This document shows positions 45,432 through 57,789 of a stretch of 64,000 nt of DNA, piece by piece. This stretch comes from Siderastrea siderea (lineage: Eukaryota; Cnidaria; Anthozoa; Scleractinia; Rhizangiidae). The translations under genes and the position numbers were made by a program. Under the pieces are notes generated by a model, which was not told the origin of the DNA, ran no database searches, and worked only from the letters and a program-made list of their open reading frames with translations. Numbering within the stretch: the stretch's first letter is position 1; every line of letters begins with the position of its first letter. Location: the NCBI GenBank assembly GCA_964030785.1, contig OZ034977.1, positions 31,951,652 to 32,015,651 on the forward strand, given 5' to 3'.

Positions 45432-48400
45432 CTAATAATAAGTCCAGTAGAAAATGTTATAGCCAACGAAGGCTAAAGGAAACAGGAAACGTGAAATACT
45501 GTCAATTACGTTAGCAATCTTTTCCATCGTGTTGTTTTTCATGTTCTCTTGCAAAGGACCGTTATCCAACACTGCCTTGCCAGAATTATTTGCACTGTAA
45601 ACCATTTCAAGGTCTTCGCCATTTTCCATATTTGTGTTCCCGTCCTTGGGCGATCTGGTGTTGCTCTTCCAGCCGATCGCTGGAAGATTTGATTTGAGAC
45701 TACTACTTATTCCTTTTGAGAGAGGAATGTTGTGTTTCTGAAAAAAAAAATTGAATGAATGAATGAATAGACAAATAAAAAGACAAGTAAAAAAAATAGA
45801 TAACTGAATGAATGAACGAACGAACAAACGAACGAACGAACGAACGAACGAACGAACGAATGAAGGAATGAATGAATGAATGAATGAATGAATGAATGAA
45901 TGAATGAATGAATGAATGAATGAATGAATGAATGAATGAATGAATGAATGAATGAATGAATGAATGAATGAATGAATGAATGAATGAATGAATGAATAAG
46001 CAGTTTTAGTTAACAGTAAGCTTAGTCAGTCATCCAGTTTAGTTGGTCAAGCACAGTTCCGAGCACACGTACCTTGTTACCACTGTTTTCAAAATGTCTA
46101 TGCCTGCTATGACAACTTGGATGGTTATATATATAAGCTAGTCGTTATCTTTTTGGTTTGTTTATTTGTTTGTATGTATGTTTACAGGGAATTCAACCGT
46201 TCCATTTTCACTTAAGGTGATTCCATCGAAATAGAAAGAATATTTAATATTTTCTAAAACTTGACCCAATTTTTGAACATTAAAACAAAAGCAATTAAAA
46301 AATAGGTATCACAGTGCTCGTTTTCGCACAACATGGATAGCCGTTAATAGCAACTATATGACCCTAAAGGCTTTCCTTTTCTTAGCATAGCGATATATTG
46401 GGTGTATGCCATTCAAGTTTATGTGCTAAAAAATGGGGATAACCGTCCTCGTTTAGAAGAAAACGACCATTTATTTTTCTGAACAGCTCACTTTGATAGA
46501 AAACTACCAAGTTCCAAAGGTGCCCGCGCTCGTATGCGCGCTAAGTAATAACAGTATGGATAACCAAACGAATATGTCATATAGAGAGCTGCACAAATAC
46601 CAATAGCTGACTTATTTGTTTCATAGTTCAGTCAAAATTCTGTCAAAAGCTACGAAAAATAAAATGACACAACTCATTTCCCTTGAGAGTTGAGGTACTA
46701 AAAGTATTCTGTATAATTATATAGGTGCTTAAATCTTCTTTTTTAACAAACAAACAAACAAACAAACAAACAAAAAACTTTTATTTCACTTAACCCTATT
46801 CAGCCATTTATTTATTTCGCCATATCAGAAAATAATTAAGAGAAGAACGAGAAAAGGAAGTTAAATAAATTACTTATAAAACTAACACAATAAACAAAGC
46901 AAAACACAAAACTCGAATAAATATGGCAGGGTAACCACAACAGCGGGTTGCCTATTACTGTGGGCCCGTTTTAAAAAAAGAATATTGAAATAAGCTAAAA
47001 TGAGGAGCCACTTAACGACAACATGTCACAGGACGAACAATGCTACGAGAACGGTTACATTTTAGACATATGGTTTTAAAAGTACGGGGGTTATCACAGT
47101 CGTAATTATCGAAAGCAGCAAAATAGTATTTTAACATAACAGATTTAAAAGAAGAACGGTTGTCCATATTCAAGTTCAGTTCGTCGGCAAAAGTGTTCCA
47201 TACTCTAGTAGAGCTGAGAACGAAGGATTTCTGATAGGTAACAGTTCTGCATTTACGTTCCAAGAACTTTATAGCGTTATTGTTTGACGATCTGGTAAAT
47301 CTACAAGAGCGGATAAGCCTTTTTTTGTACGTTCCTGAGCCTGGGAATGGGGGAGTAGGGCGCAAAAAATGTCCCCGCCGCGTTTTAACTCCAAAAGTAT
47401 TAAGACTGTGGCAAGGAAACTTCGAGGGGAGATAGTACGTTTTAAAAGTTTCCCTTGAGGCCCGTAGCACGACTTGATGGCGTTATTTTACGCGAGAATT
47501 AAGTCATGATTTCAAAACAGAAGCCATCTTGGATCCACCATGTTGGAGCTCTGCTTTGTTTCCAAAACCTTCCAAAACCATTTTAATTGGCCAAAAAGGA
47601 GTAGAAAGCAATAAAAGCACTCAAACGATACAAAAGTGTAAACGTTGTCGAAAGGAAAGTAACAATTTGTCACATAAAAGGGTAAAATTAAAGATTTCAT
47701 AAAAATGCCTGACAAGATAAGGTATTTATGGCAACGTCAGAATTGATGAACAACGACATATCACACCAAAATGCATATGTTTCCAGGTGAAATTAAAACG
47801 CATATTAAACGTTATAAACGTTCCAACTCAGCGCTGCCACTTTGTGCCCCACCCCCACCCCCACCCCCGGCCAGGCTGAATAGGTTTACAAGATAAATCT
47901 ATAGTAACCCGCAAAAAAAGCTAAGGCTAATTGAGGCGGGTCACTGAGAATTGATATAGCTTAACAGGAAGCTCAACAAAAGTAGAGTTTAAGCAATAAA
48001 ACAAGTTACAGAAAAAATTAGCCTGCGGAGTAACGTAATTAACTAACAATTATCAAGCGGCTACTTCTTCCCTGTATGCCCATTACCTTGACACAACAAT
48101 GAGTGCAAAACCTTTCAAGTTTTACATGAGTGGCTTGCTTTGAAATAGGCTTCGGTCAAAAGTGAAGGGTGGACATTAACTTGAAAGCAGCATACACTAT
48201 TTATGTAACATTCGTTTTGCTCAACTTAAAAAGATGGCGACTTCATAATTGATTCCGGCGTTCACAATGAAGGTTAGAGGATTTTGGCGGACTTTTAAAC
48301 TTGAGAAAAAAAAGACTAACCTTGCATTCAATCTGTTGTTCGTCGGCAGTCGCTTTCAGTGTAAAAACATACACGATCATGCATTCAATCAAAGACAGGA

Positions 48401-51400
48401 ATACAAAACTGAAGGAAATCAGCAGATACCAGTCCAGCGCCTTTGGGTAGCTGACTTTAGGCAGGTTACCATTAAGAGAACCAAGGAGGAACATGATTGT
48501 CAGAATGGTGGTGATCCCGAGAGCCATTCTGTTGCCAATGTCATCTTTTTCCATGAAGAAAACGATCCAGCTAAGCATCACAACAAATATAGTTGGAAAG
48601 TATACTTGGATGAGGTAGTAACCAAGGCGTCGTTGGAAGAAGAAAGTGACCGTTATTGTTGAGAAATTTCCTAGAAGATGATAATTATACGTCAGTAATT
48701 ATCCACGGGAATTTTGAAAAGGTTACTTTGACACGAGATGGATGTTCGAACTGAAATTGCACATCTATGTCCAATAGCTTTTGGGTGAAGTTATTAAATT
48801 ATGGACGCCCTCCAGTTACCCAAATATACGCTTTATAAAATTTTGCAATGGCCAACCTGTCAAAGCAAAGGATCCTGCTCAATCTAGTCAGGAAAATAAA
48901 CTGAAATAAGCAAATAGATGAAGGAATGCTGACTGTACAGCTGGTGAAAGCACTCGCCTCCCACCAATGTGGCCTGGGCTCGACTCCCTGTCCCGGTGTC
49001 ATATGTGGGTTGAGTTTGTTGTTGGTTCTCGTCCCTGCTTCGAGAAATTTCTCTCCGGGTACTCAGGTTTTCCCCTCTCCTCAAAAACCAACATCTCCAA
49101 ATTCCAATTCGATCTTCAGTCTCCCCGATTAGTAGTGCGCTTGTGCACGGCTAGAAGATTGTGACTATAATAAAGTTGTTTGTTTGCTTGTTTGTTTTGA
49201 AATACCGCAATTTCACCAAAGTCAGTCTGAAGGTATACCCTGGCTGCAGAACGCCTTATTTTACATCTTTAAGGGCGAAAGAGATCTTTCGGCAACTATC
49301 CTAGCCGCATAGTATACATGAAGAAGAAGGTGTGAAGAAGTGACGTTGATTTCCAACGAATATCAAAGCACACTGCACTGTTGCTGATAATCCTATGTGG
49401 AGACATACTACAGTCCGTAATATCCGGATCGGACGAGAACGAGAGTCGACAAAAGTTCCAACTCTTTAAGAGCAGAAAAGAGTCAATGAGAGTTCCGAGA
49501 GTTTAAGAGGCCAGACGACAGCGAAAGTTTCTACTACCATCAGCTTGAGACTCTTAGAGAGACTGCTAGAGTGCCCGTGAATTTCAAATAATCAAGCCAA
49601 ACGAGAGTAAGGCGTTTCGGACCCTTGGAGAGTATTACGTTCCAGTTTGGTCCATATCAAAACTAGATCTAGCTAGGGAAAACTAAGTACTGGTTAAACC
49701 TGAGACGAATTACTGAGTAATGAATTTTCTGACTTTTTCTTTTCTTTTTTTTAATGGCACCAAAAGGTGGGAGGTTGTGGGAGGCCCCACAGCCCACCCC
49801 TTGCCCGGTCCTTGCTTTTAAACACGGACGTACCTTTAACTTCAGAAACTCAACAACATACAACAAGCTTAATCGTAGAACGGGTAATTCACATTTAAGA
49901 ACCACAGATATTTCAAAGGCTTCTTTATTTTATACGTTATAGGTATGTAGGTCTTGGCGTTTAAAAGGATGGCAAATGGGGCTTCACAAGCGACATGGTT
50001 TTAAAACGTAATCGCTAAACATTTTATCTTTGCTTACCTACGCTAAATACTTCTATATCAGACGTTAACTTAGCGCCTTTATATTCAAACTGAGCCATTT
50101 CCTTGTTTCCAACCTGAACTTCCTCAGAAATCCATTCATAGACAATGTCCTTGGTAGAGTACGCATCTGGAAGTAGAAGAAGTATTAGTTGGACTCAAAC
50201 GTTTAAAAATTACAGTGGACCCTCTTTAACGAAGTCCTCGGTAAAACGAACGATATTTTTCAGCCCAGTAATAGTGTAATGTATGGAAAAGAACCTCGGA
50301 TTTTGTGTAGCCTAGATATAACGAACCAGTTTCCCCAGTCCCTTGGCGTGAGTTTCGTTAAATCGAGGTTCCACTGTAATGTTTGTAACGCTGAGTAATG
50401 AATCTCCAAGAGAACATGAACGACCAATGATCGGAATAGGCCGAGATACCCTCAGTAATGGTAGCTGCTCTCGACTTAGATCTTCTAGCACCATCTTTTC
50501 TGGCAAACTCAGGATTGCTTTAAGGAAACCTAAATGGCGCACACGGTACTTACAGCTTCCAATCGTAAGATGACACTTCTGAGAGTCTACTGGGAAATGC
50601 TGCAGGCTCATGACGCAAGAGGCGAGCAATGTGACACTGTAATAACCAAAAAACCAAGGATCAAAAAAAGAAAGTTAATTTCTATATCAATGAAAAATAA
50701 TGAATGATGCTCCTGTCGACAAATTGTAGAAGATGATTCTAATTCAGTCCAACCTTATCCTAATGTTCTGTGCATTCGGAAAAATCGGTAAACGGAACAA
50801 AATCGTCGAGCCAAGCAGACAAAGAAATGATACGAGCGTTTAACTTAAATAAGTCGGAGTTATTGCCTTTAATAAAAAAGCGGGTCCTGTGGACTATACA
50901 TTGTTCAAGCTATAGCCAAGGAGGAAGGAGGGAGTTACAAACAGAAGCAAAGGTTTCCCCATAAAGTTTATTACTGTAACTCTTACGCATAAAGGTAAGT
51001 GGAGTCGCGGCGGGGACATTGCAGTGAACACCGCATTGAATTTTCGATCGAAAGATTGGAGGCTCAAGGGTGGTTTCTGTATTGTGTTCCATTGCTTCAT
51101 TGGACAACAAACTTTGCTCACTTTGTCTCTCTCGCCTAAGATTTATAGATAAGTAACAGCGAAATGTTAAAGGTAACCCTGCGATGGATTTGGTGCCGAT
51201 TCGTGATCAGGAGGAGCTAGCCCAGCTCCTGGTCACTTCATGTTAAAAGAACCACTTTGTTAGAGAAGACTTAAGGTGTTTCGATACAAATTTTTTGGGA
51301 CCATACCTAACTTTTAGAATCGGGTCTTAGTCTTCATCTTGTCGGATCAACGTGAAATTTGCAATACTTGTTGGTTTTGGATTAAACTTTAGCGTGTTTA

Positions 51401-54383
51401 CACTTAATGAAAACCGTTAGTTCGATGACAAGAAAACAGTAAAATTGAAATTTTGCGCGATCCAGAATCCACTTTGAAAAGCAAATACCAACATCTTAAA
51501 CTGTGGTGTATGGCAAACAAAATATACAAGAACAAACAAATTCTGTGTGTTTGTTTTGAAGTAAATCGCACAAGTATTTTCAACCTTAGTTTTATATATG
51601 AATTTCATATATTCATAATTTCAATAGTAAATGGACCGAAAAATAATCAATGCTTTGATGAAATGGCTATAAAATAGTGTTAAAATGTGGCTTGTACTTA
51701 CTATTTTACGCATAGAAAGTTTTGTTGAAACTGGTGTTCGAGATCTCGACAACGAATTGTTTTTCTAAGATTATTTACGTAATAATTTTGTGGCAATTTT
51801 TGAATTTGAGTGCTTTTGCGAAAATCTTAAGAACGGCTTGATAGATTTTTTAAAACATTTAACTCGCGTGCTTGACGATGTGAACAATTTTATTATTGAG
51901 TCTTATTAACATTCACCGGAACACGGAGGACGTATTAACCGACGGAAAAGCTTGCGTTACATGTTCACATTCGGAAAGTAAATGCTAATATATTCAAAGT
52001 AATGCACAATGCATTGCTCCGTAATTTTTACTTTTCGTTGTAATCTACAGCGCAATAAGAACAAAAAAAACCAAAATAAAAATCACAAAGCAATGAAATA
52101 CGCATTACTTTGACTATATTAGCATTTACTTGCGAACTGTGAATTTGTAACACAAGCTTTTTCGTCGGTTCATACGTCCGCTTTGTACGTTGAATCTAAA
52201 AGTGTTCCAGTGATTCAATGTTAATAAGACTCAACGAAAAAATTGTTCACATCGTCAAGTACCCGAGTTCAAAGTTTTTTTTAACTATCTAGCCAATCTT
52301 AAGATTTTCGCAAAAGCACTCAAATTCAAAAATCACACAAAATTATTACGCAAATGATCTTAGAGAAACAATTAGTTCTCGAGATCTCAAACACCAGTTT
52401 CAACAAAACTTTCTATGCGTAAAATAGTATGTACAAGACACATTTTAACAATATTTTACAGCCATTTCATCAAAGCATTGATTATTTTTGGTGCATTTAC
52501 TATTACTATGCAAAAACTAAGGTTGAAAATGTTTTTGCGATTTACTTCAAAACAAACATACAGAATTTTTTTGTTCTTGTATATTTTGTTTGCCATACAC
52601 CACAGTTTAAGATGTTGGTATTTGCTTTTCAAAGTGAAATGTAGATCGCGCTAAATTTCAATTTTACTGTTTTTGAGGATTTTTGTTTATCGTTGTCATG
52701 TAATATCGATTTTCATAAAATTTAAACCACGCTTAAGTCCAATCCAAAACCAAAAAGTATTGCAAATTTCACGTTGATCCGACGAGATGAAGACTATCTA
52801 AGACCCGATTCTAAAAGTTAGGTATGGTCCCAAAAAATCTGTATCGAAACACCTTATAGTTACCTAGAAGTCGACGATAAGAAAGTATATCTCCTATACA
52901 AATGGCCTATCCCATAGGTAATCCGTCTTGAGTTATTTCTGGATCAACCAAAGCCAGCTACTTGTTGTTAGTAAATAGCGATCCCATGTAAGTGGTTTCG
53001 GAGTTATGTGACATTCTTAACCCTATTCTGCCTGGGGGGGGGCACATTGTGCCCGCGCTGACTTTAACTAATTATAACTTTTAAACGGCTAGACGAATAA
53101 TCACCAAATCTCGTGACTTTTCCTAAAATTTATCAGAGAAAATTTTCCAGTGTCATTGACGTGTCTATGATGATTGACGTTTCCATAGCAACCGTCTTCT
53201 CAAAAGTGTGTTTTGACTATTTTCTGTCTTTTTCAGTCTTTTTTCAGGTTTTCCCACTTCGTTTGTGAGAAGAAGATACTTTTTTACTTTTGTGTGCTTG
53301 TTTTGACTAAGTATGTTTCTTAGAACAAAATCATACATTTTTTGGTGGCGTCATTGTCAGCTGTATGACTGCAGGTTTGGGATTTAGGATGGCGGCCTCA
53401 AATTCAAAATGGCGGGTTTGTGACGTTATTGTGACATCACGACACGTCATAATTGACACGTCAATAAGCCCAATCTGTTAAGCTAATGACTTGCTACAAA
53501 CATGCCAAGTTTCATCGCAAGAGCTTTAATACTTTCGAGATCTATAGGGGGGCACAAAGTGCCCCCCCCCCCCCCCAAGGCTCAGAAACTCAAAAAAAAG
53601 CCCAGGCAGAATAGGGTTAAGAAGAATGTCTCATAAATAACAAAACCCTTGACCATGACCACGGAGAAGAGAAAGTTCACTGTTTTTCCGCAAATGTCAC
53701 GATATATTGGCACCAAAGCCGTTCACCCACAATAAAAAAGGGCCTTCTTTAAAGCTAGAACAAAAATATTTGCTTTTATCGCGGAGGCTTAATCAACAAC
53801 CTGCTGGAGGTTTAATGTTTCAAACTGTCGTTGAGGCACCTACGATGTTTTTTATGATGTCCAATTGCCTCTCAATAGTCCTGTGTTGGAGTTTATATGT
53901 AGAGCAAAGGTTGAGTGTCACAATTCTACCCACCCCTTGCTAAACACTATGTCTCCATTGGGTTTGATGTGCACAAAGCTGTGGATCTCCTCGTTCGGCA
54001 TCATCATGTTTGACTCACGTGCGTTATAGCAGAAGGGATCTGGGACCCAAATATTGTCGATCTCCCCTCCTTTTATAGTGAATGTGCGGTTAAGCTTTCC
54101 GGCCAGGCGAGTGTCCTTCCAAAGCTGACGAAAATAGGTATATACTTTGTATTCCTGGTGATGTTAAGAGCATACCTGTTAGGATGATATATTGTCTGAC
54201 GGTACCAGCACATATACACATGGGTTAAAATAGAGACTTTTAAAATCATTGAAATACTTGCACGACTTATTAAATCTTTAGGGCACATAATTCGATTTAT
54301 CACGAACCTCTCTCCCCCTCCCCCCTCCCCCACCCCTAGCCCTCCCAAAAAAATTATCTATCAATCAATCAACCAACCAACCA

Positions 54384-54431
<48 letters not shown>

Positions 54432-55806
54432 GTGGAATAAAAGTCAAAACAACAGAAGAGAGACTGCAACCTCGTGCTTATTGGTTGAAAGACAGCCACG
54501 TCCCATGTAGACATGTATTTCACTTACCTGGGCAGTGAGTGGCGGGGATTTTGTCCGACAGTTTGACTTAACAATTTTTTTGTGTGGCCGTAAGGAACGG
54601 AAGTTAAATTGAAAAGCAGATTATTTAATATGCTTTACATACCATATTGGCCTCTTCTATGTTTCCAAAAGATTCCACGTAGATACTAGACCGAATGATC
54701 GTAGGTTGGCCCTTTTCTAATAGCGGTGGAGAAGATATAATAACAGCTCTCAGCATGTGTATCTAGTCAGTGGTCAAGGTAGTGAATGTTAACGTGTTTT
54801 CCTTCTGCAAACTGGCCTCCTTATCATAGCCAGTACAACTGGCTATACCAAGTGTAGTACTATAGCCAGTTGTATAATTGACCTATTCTTTTATGAACGC
54901 CGTCCCTCAGTCTCGCCTATTGCTGGGTCGTATTGCGGGAGATGTTGCTCTTTCTCCCTCCCCTTCTCTCCTGATACATATCGATATGTATTTGTTAATC
55001 ATCTAGATAAATCTTGTTGAGCAACATGAAATAACACCAACAAAGGCCCTGACTGAGTTAGATTAGAGAGAGTCGACTCCATTTAACTTGGTTCATTTTT
55101 ATCCACCTTTGATCCAAATTCTTAACGCCTCTAGTACGATTTTACATTTACAAGTCGACGCATTATTTTCTAAAACTTTAAGTGATCGATTTTCTTTTTT
55201 AAACTTCTGAACTTTTTTCATTGAGCGTTCTCTTCTAGATTTGTTACTCTTTAATTTTGACTGTTCACACACTTACCAAAATCTGGCCTGGTTGCTCTAT
55301 CATATCCTTTGAAAAACAATGTAACAGCGTCTTGTTCGCATTGGATTCTGTAAGCGGTAACAAAACATGTACATGGATACTTCAACTCTAGCCTACCTAT
55401 TCACTACCTGTGAAGCCCGGCCACTCTCACTGAAAAATGCCTATCGATTGGAGTAGACTTGTCGGTAACAATAAGCAAGAAATTAACAGCTTGAAAATGA
55501 AAATACAGTAGTTGGTTGTTAAAAAAAGTGACGTAATGAACATGTCATGTGCCTTCAACATCTTATTTTGGGGACCTTAAGGAAACCAACTCGGGCGCAA
55601 TTTTGATTTTGGAGGGCACACGCGTGCATGTTCTACGCCCGGCTAAATAAGGTTAGCACCCCTTTTCTCGCACGGCACGTAAGATTAGGATTCTTGACCT
55701 TAAATCATGAACGTTTTCTATGAACTTTTATGCACGAATAATTTTAAAAAACTTACAATACTAGCGAAGTTGTGAGAAGAATAGTTGAAAACAGTGGCGC
55801 TTTCAT
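45432..55806 (-). CDS. Cys-loop receptor subunit, GABA-A/glycine type, complete
   Basis: Eight exons: 55806-55757, 55347-55277, 54716-54643, 54154-53934, 50636-50554, 50166-50038, 48670-48321 and 45737-45432. All borders are GT/AG and the total is 1,284 bases, or 427 aa. Exon 1 encodes a signal peptide, MKAPLFSTILLTTSLVL. Then come GYDRATRPDFG, IYVESFGNIEEANM, IWVPDPFCYNARES, the Cys-loop CVMSLQHFPVDSQKC (about residues 145-159), TM1 (YFPTIFVVMLSWIVFFM), TM2 (GNRMALGITTILTIMFLLGS), NLPKVSYPKALDWY, TM3, a cytoplasmic loop of about 80 residues and TM4 ending FYWTYY. The subunit would assemble as a pentameric ligand-gated channel at the plasma membrane. The segment before TM2 reads GNR where anion channels usually have PAR. 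An AATAAA follows the stop by about 140 bases. The ligand is unknown. Confidence 0.92.
45755..45998. repeat. (GAAT)n/(GAAC)n microsatellite in intron
   Basis: A tetranucleotide run directly beside the last exon of the complete receptor gene. The neighbouring gene has a similar run in a different intron. Confidence 0.95.
46745..47480 (-). mobile_element. LINE 3' end on minus strand with (GTTT)n tail
   Basis: The minus frame 47470-47012 encodes RKCRTVTYQKSFVLSSTRVW, NTFADELNLN, SSFKSVMLKYYFAAFDNYD and RTFKTICLKC, a LINE ORF2 C-terminus. The 3' tail is a (GTTT)n run at 46749-46776 on the plus strand as CAAA. It lies in the last intron of the complete receptor gene. Confidence 0.82.
48930..49197 (+). 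mobile_element. tRNA-derived SINE
   Basis: A B-box-like GGCTCGACTCC (48977-48987) follows a weak A-box region CAGCTGGTGAAAGC. A tRNA-unrelated body then ends in AATAAAG and a GTTTGTTTGC tail near 49170-49197. It lies in an intron of the complete receptor gene. Confidence 0.65.
50214..50377. mobile_element. Pogo/Tigger-like MITE
   Basis: About 164 bp with inverted ends CAGTGGACCCTCTTTAACGA on the left and TCGTTAAATCGAGGTTCCACTG on the right in complement. TA lies on both sides. It lies in the intron next to the Cys-loop exon. Confidence 0.75.
51274..52854. mobile_element. 1.58-kb foldback element
   Basis: The two halves are inverted copies over about 700 bp each. The ends begin AGGTGTTTCGATACA with TA on both sides (51272-51273 and 52855-52856). 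Similarity continues inward through AAACTGTGGTGTATGGCAAA and GTTTTGTTGAAACTGGTGTT to a centre near 52040-52090. The arms have diverged by scattered substitutions and small indels. The open stretches on both arms are paired copies of each other and not genes. It lies in the 3.3-kb intron between the exons at 50636 and 53934. Confidence 0.9.
53021..53616. mobile_element. piggyBac-like MITE with 16-bp perfect ends
   Basis: 596 bp with perfect 16-bp inverted ends CCCTATTCTGCCTGGG and TTAA on both sides (53017-53020 and 53617-53620). G and C runs lie just inside the ends. It is the better-preserved relative of 33334-33902. It lies 320 bp from a receptor exon. Confidence 0.88.
54358..54431. repeat. 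(CAAT)n microsatellite
   Basis: A tetranucleotide run CAAT with a few CAAC units in an intron of the complete receptor gene. Confidence 0.95.
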
Positions 55807-57409
55807 CTTTGCTGAAAAAAAAAGAAAGAGAGAGAGAGAAAAACGAGTCAAGGAATAAACAAAGTTAAGCAGTTTTTTAGGTAATAACTTGTGTGCATAA
55901 TGAAACTATTGCCTGCATGTTTTTAAACGTTCTGTTAAGCATTGTGTTGTAGAAAATGGTATCTAGGAAGGTTTTGAGAACATTTTGGACATTATTTATT
56001 TGGAAATATGTTTTGAAAAGGGCTTGTAAACGGAAATTAATGAAAATAAAGGTTCTTTAATTATGCTCTAACTAGAGAGTTTAAATCAAAATTCCAAAAG
56101 ATCAATAAAAGCAGACATCACGCAGACTGCAAATAACTTTTTTCGCAAGCGATCGGAACGAAAGGTACAAACGTTTCACTCCCAAAACCAAACCTGGAGT
56201 CTTCAGTGTGGCTTTATTTTCCGTTTTGTTTTGATGTGTTTATTGTTATCAGTGGCATGTGCAAGATGTGACTTTACAGTGTGTGGCTAAAAATGTATGT
56301 TGTGACCATTCGAATAACAGCTCTTTAGTTGTCCTTTCATGATGTACTGTTGTTTGCTTTCTAATATTTTTCTGAAAAACGAAATTTGGCAGGTTTTTTC
56401 GATTCAAACTTGTGTTCGGCTGAGGGAGATAGACGTCCATAGTTAATTGATGATTTGTATGTCTGAAAGGTTGGTCACCAAGAGTTCGGATGGAAATTAA
56501 GGGGCCGCCTTTGAAAATTGACCAAAGGTTTCCTCGTTAAATACATTATTTTAAAAAAATTACAAACTCGATATGAGTGAAAATTGACCCAGGCTATATA
56601 GTAAAATGCTTTGAAGCCAGAAGTCTCAGTAGTGTGTTGATTGTTAGATGGTTTTTACCCAAGATTCTGCATTTGTTTCGGATCATTGTCCCAGTGAGTG
56701 GAGGCCTGAGATAAACTCTTGTTAGTACACGCTGATATTAACTTTTCATGGAACATTTTGTTCTCTGTTATCTAGCCACACTTGGTCTGTCCTTTAACTT
56801 ATTTTTGCGTCTCGGTGTTTCATGTTTAGAGGGAGATCATATATGTGGGGGGATCAGCAGGCATCTGCAGGCATTAAGGGGGGACCACACAAAACTTTTA
56901 GGATTTCAGATGGGGATATCACAGTAAATAACATAAAGACGCCAATTGAAAGTATAGTTATAAACTGTATTCTCCTACTTAAAAATATATAAGTGTTGAC
57001 AAAGAAATCCTATTTTTATGCTTTGGCTACTTTTCTATTTGGCTATTCAGGCGCGATCTAGCAAGATCATTGTTCGTGCACAATTATGTAAGGCTAAAAC
57101 ACGTCGAACTTTTCATACACATATATACACCTACAGTTAACTCCCACCAAAAATGACTCCAGTTAACTGAGTTTTAATATGGCGTCTTTAACATTGATCA
57201 AAACTGCATAATCCATTATTGAAATCTAAAGTTCCATATTCATCCAAATTCTATAGAGTCACTGAAGCCCTGGGCATTGAAGAGTGAATCGAGAAACAAA
57301 CGTCAAACATGCACGACCCCAAAATACCGTAATATTAAAAAACAACTAAAATGTACACATTTCAACAAAATGTCTATTTTGGTTTGAATGCTCCACAATC
57401 CTGTTAGTC
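55807..57409. other. Region upstream of the receptor gene, no gene seen
   Basis: It should hold the promoter and 5' UTR of the complete receptor gene. I see no convincing TATA box at a fixed distance. The rest is AT-rich with no recognised ORF. Confidence 0.35.
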
Positions 57410-57417
57410 CCCTAACG

Positions 57418-57600
57418 CTTCCTTTTTCGACTCTTCGACAGCCTCTTTCACTGACTCTTGGACAACCTCCTTCACCGACTCCTGGACAGTCTACGCCACT
57501 GACTCTTGGACAGACTCCTCCACTGATTCTTCGACAACCTCCTCCGCTGATTCTTGGATAGTCTCCTCGTCAGCCTCATCCACAGACTCCTCGCCTGAGC
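57418..57600 (-). repeat. 24-bp minisatellite, relic of an acidic repeat
   Basis: Degenerate copies of a 24-bp unit (GACTCTTGGACA plus CCTCCTCCACT). On the minus strand it reads as an 8-residue acidic repeat like VQESVEEV, but an in-frame TAG lies in the middle, so the coding form is broken. Confidence 0.6.
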
Positions 57601-57789
57601 TTGATCCTGGAACACCGATTTTTTGCTTTTAAACTGGCCACTTTTAAACTGTTTTTTCTCTTAGTGCAGCGCGCGATTACACGATGACATCTTTATTATG
57701 ATATGTCAGAGTCAAATGACGTAGATATGATAACTGAAGAAAGTGAACTTAAGTTTTGCTCTCATGTAAAACAGAGAGCGGAGCACTTG

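Noticed and set aside
46790..47887. TTAACCCTATTCAGCC on the left and GGCTGAATAGG on the right suggested another piggyBac-like element.
   Set aside because: The right flank lacks TTAA and the left end lies within the 3' UTR of a LINE with its own tail. The match is short and the boundaries conflict with the LINE.
51417..52654. Several open stretches on both strands with similar peptides.
   Set aside because: They are the two arms of the foldback element read in opposite directions. No domain is seen.
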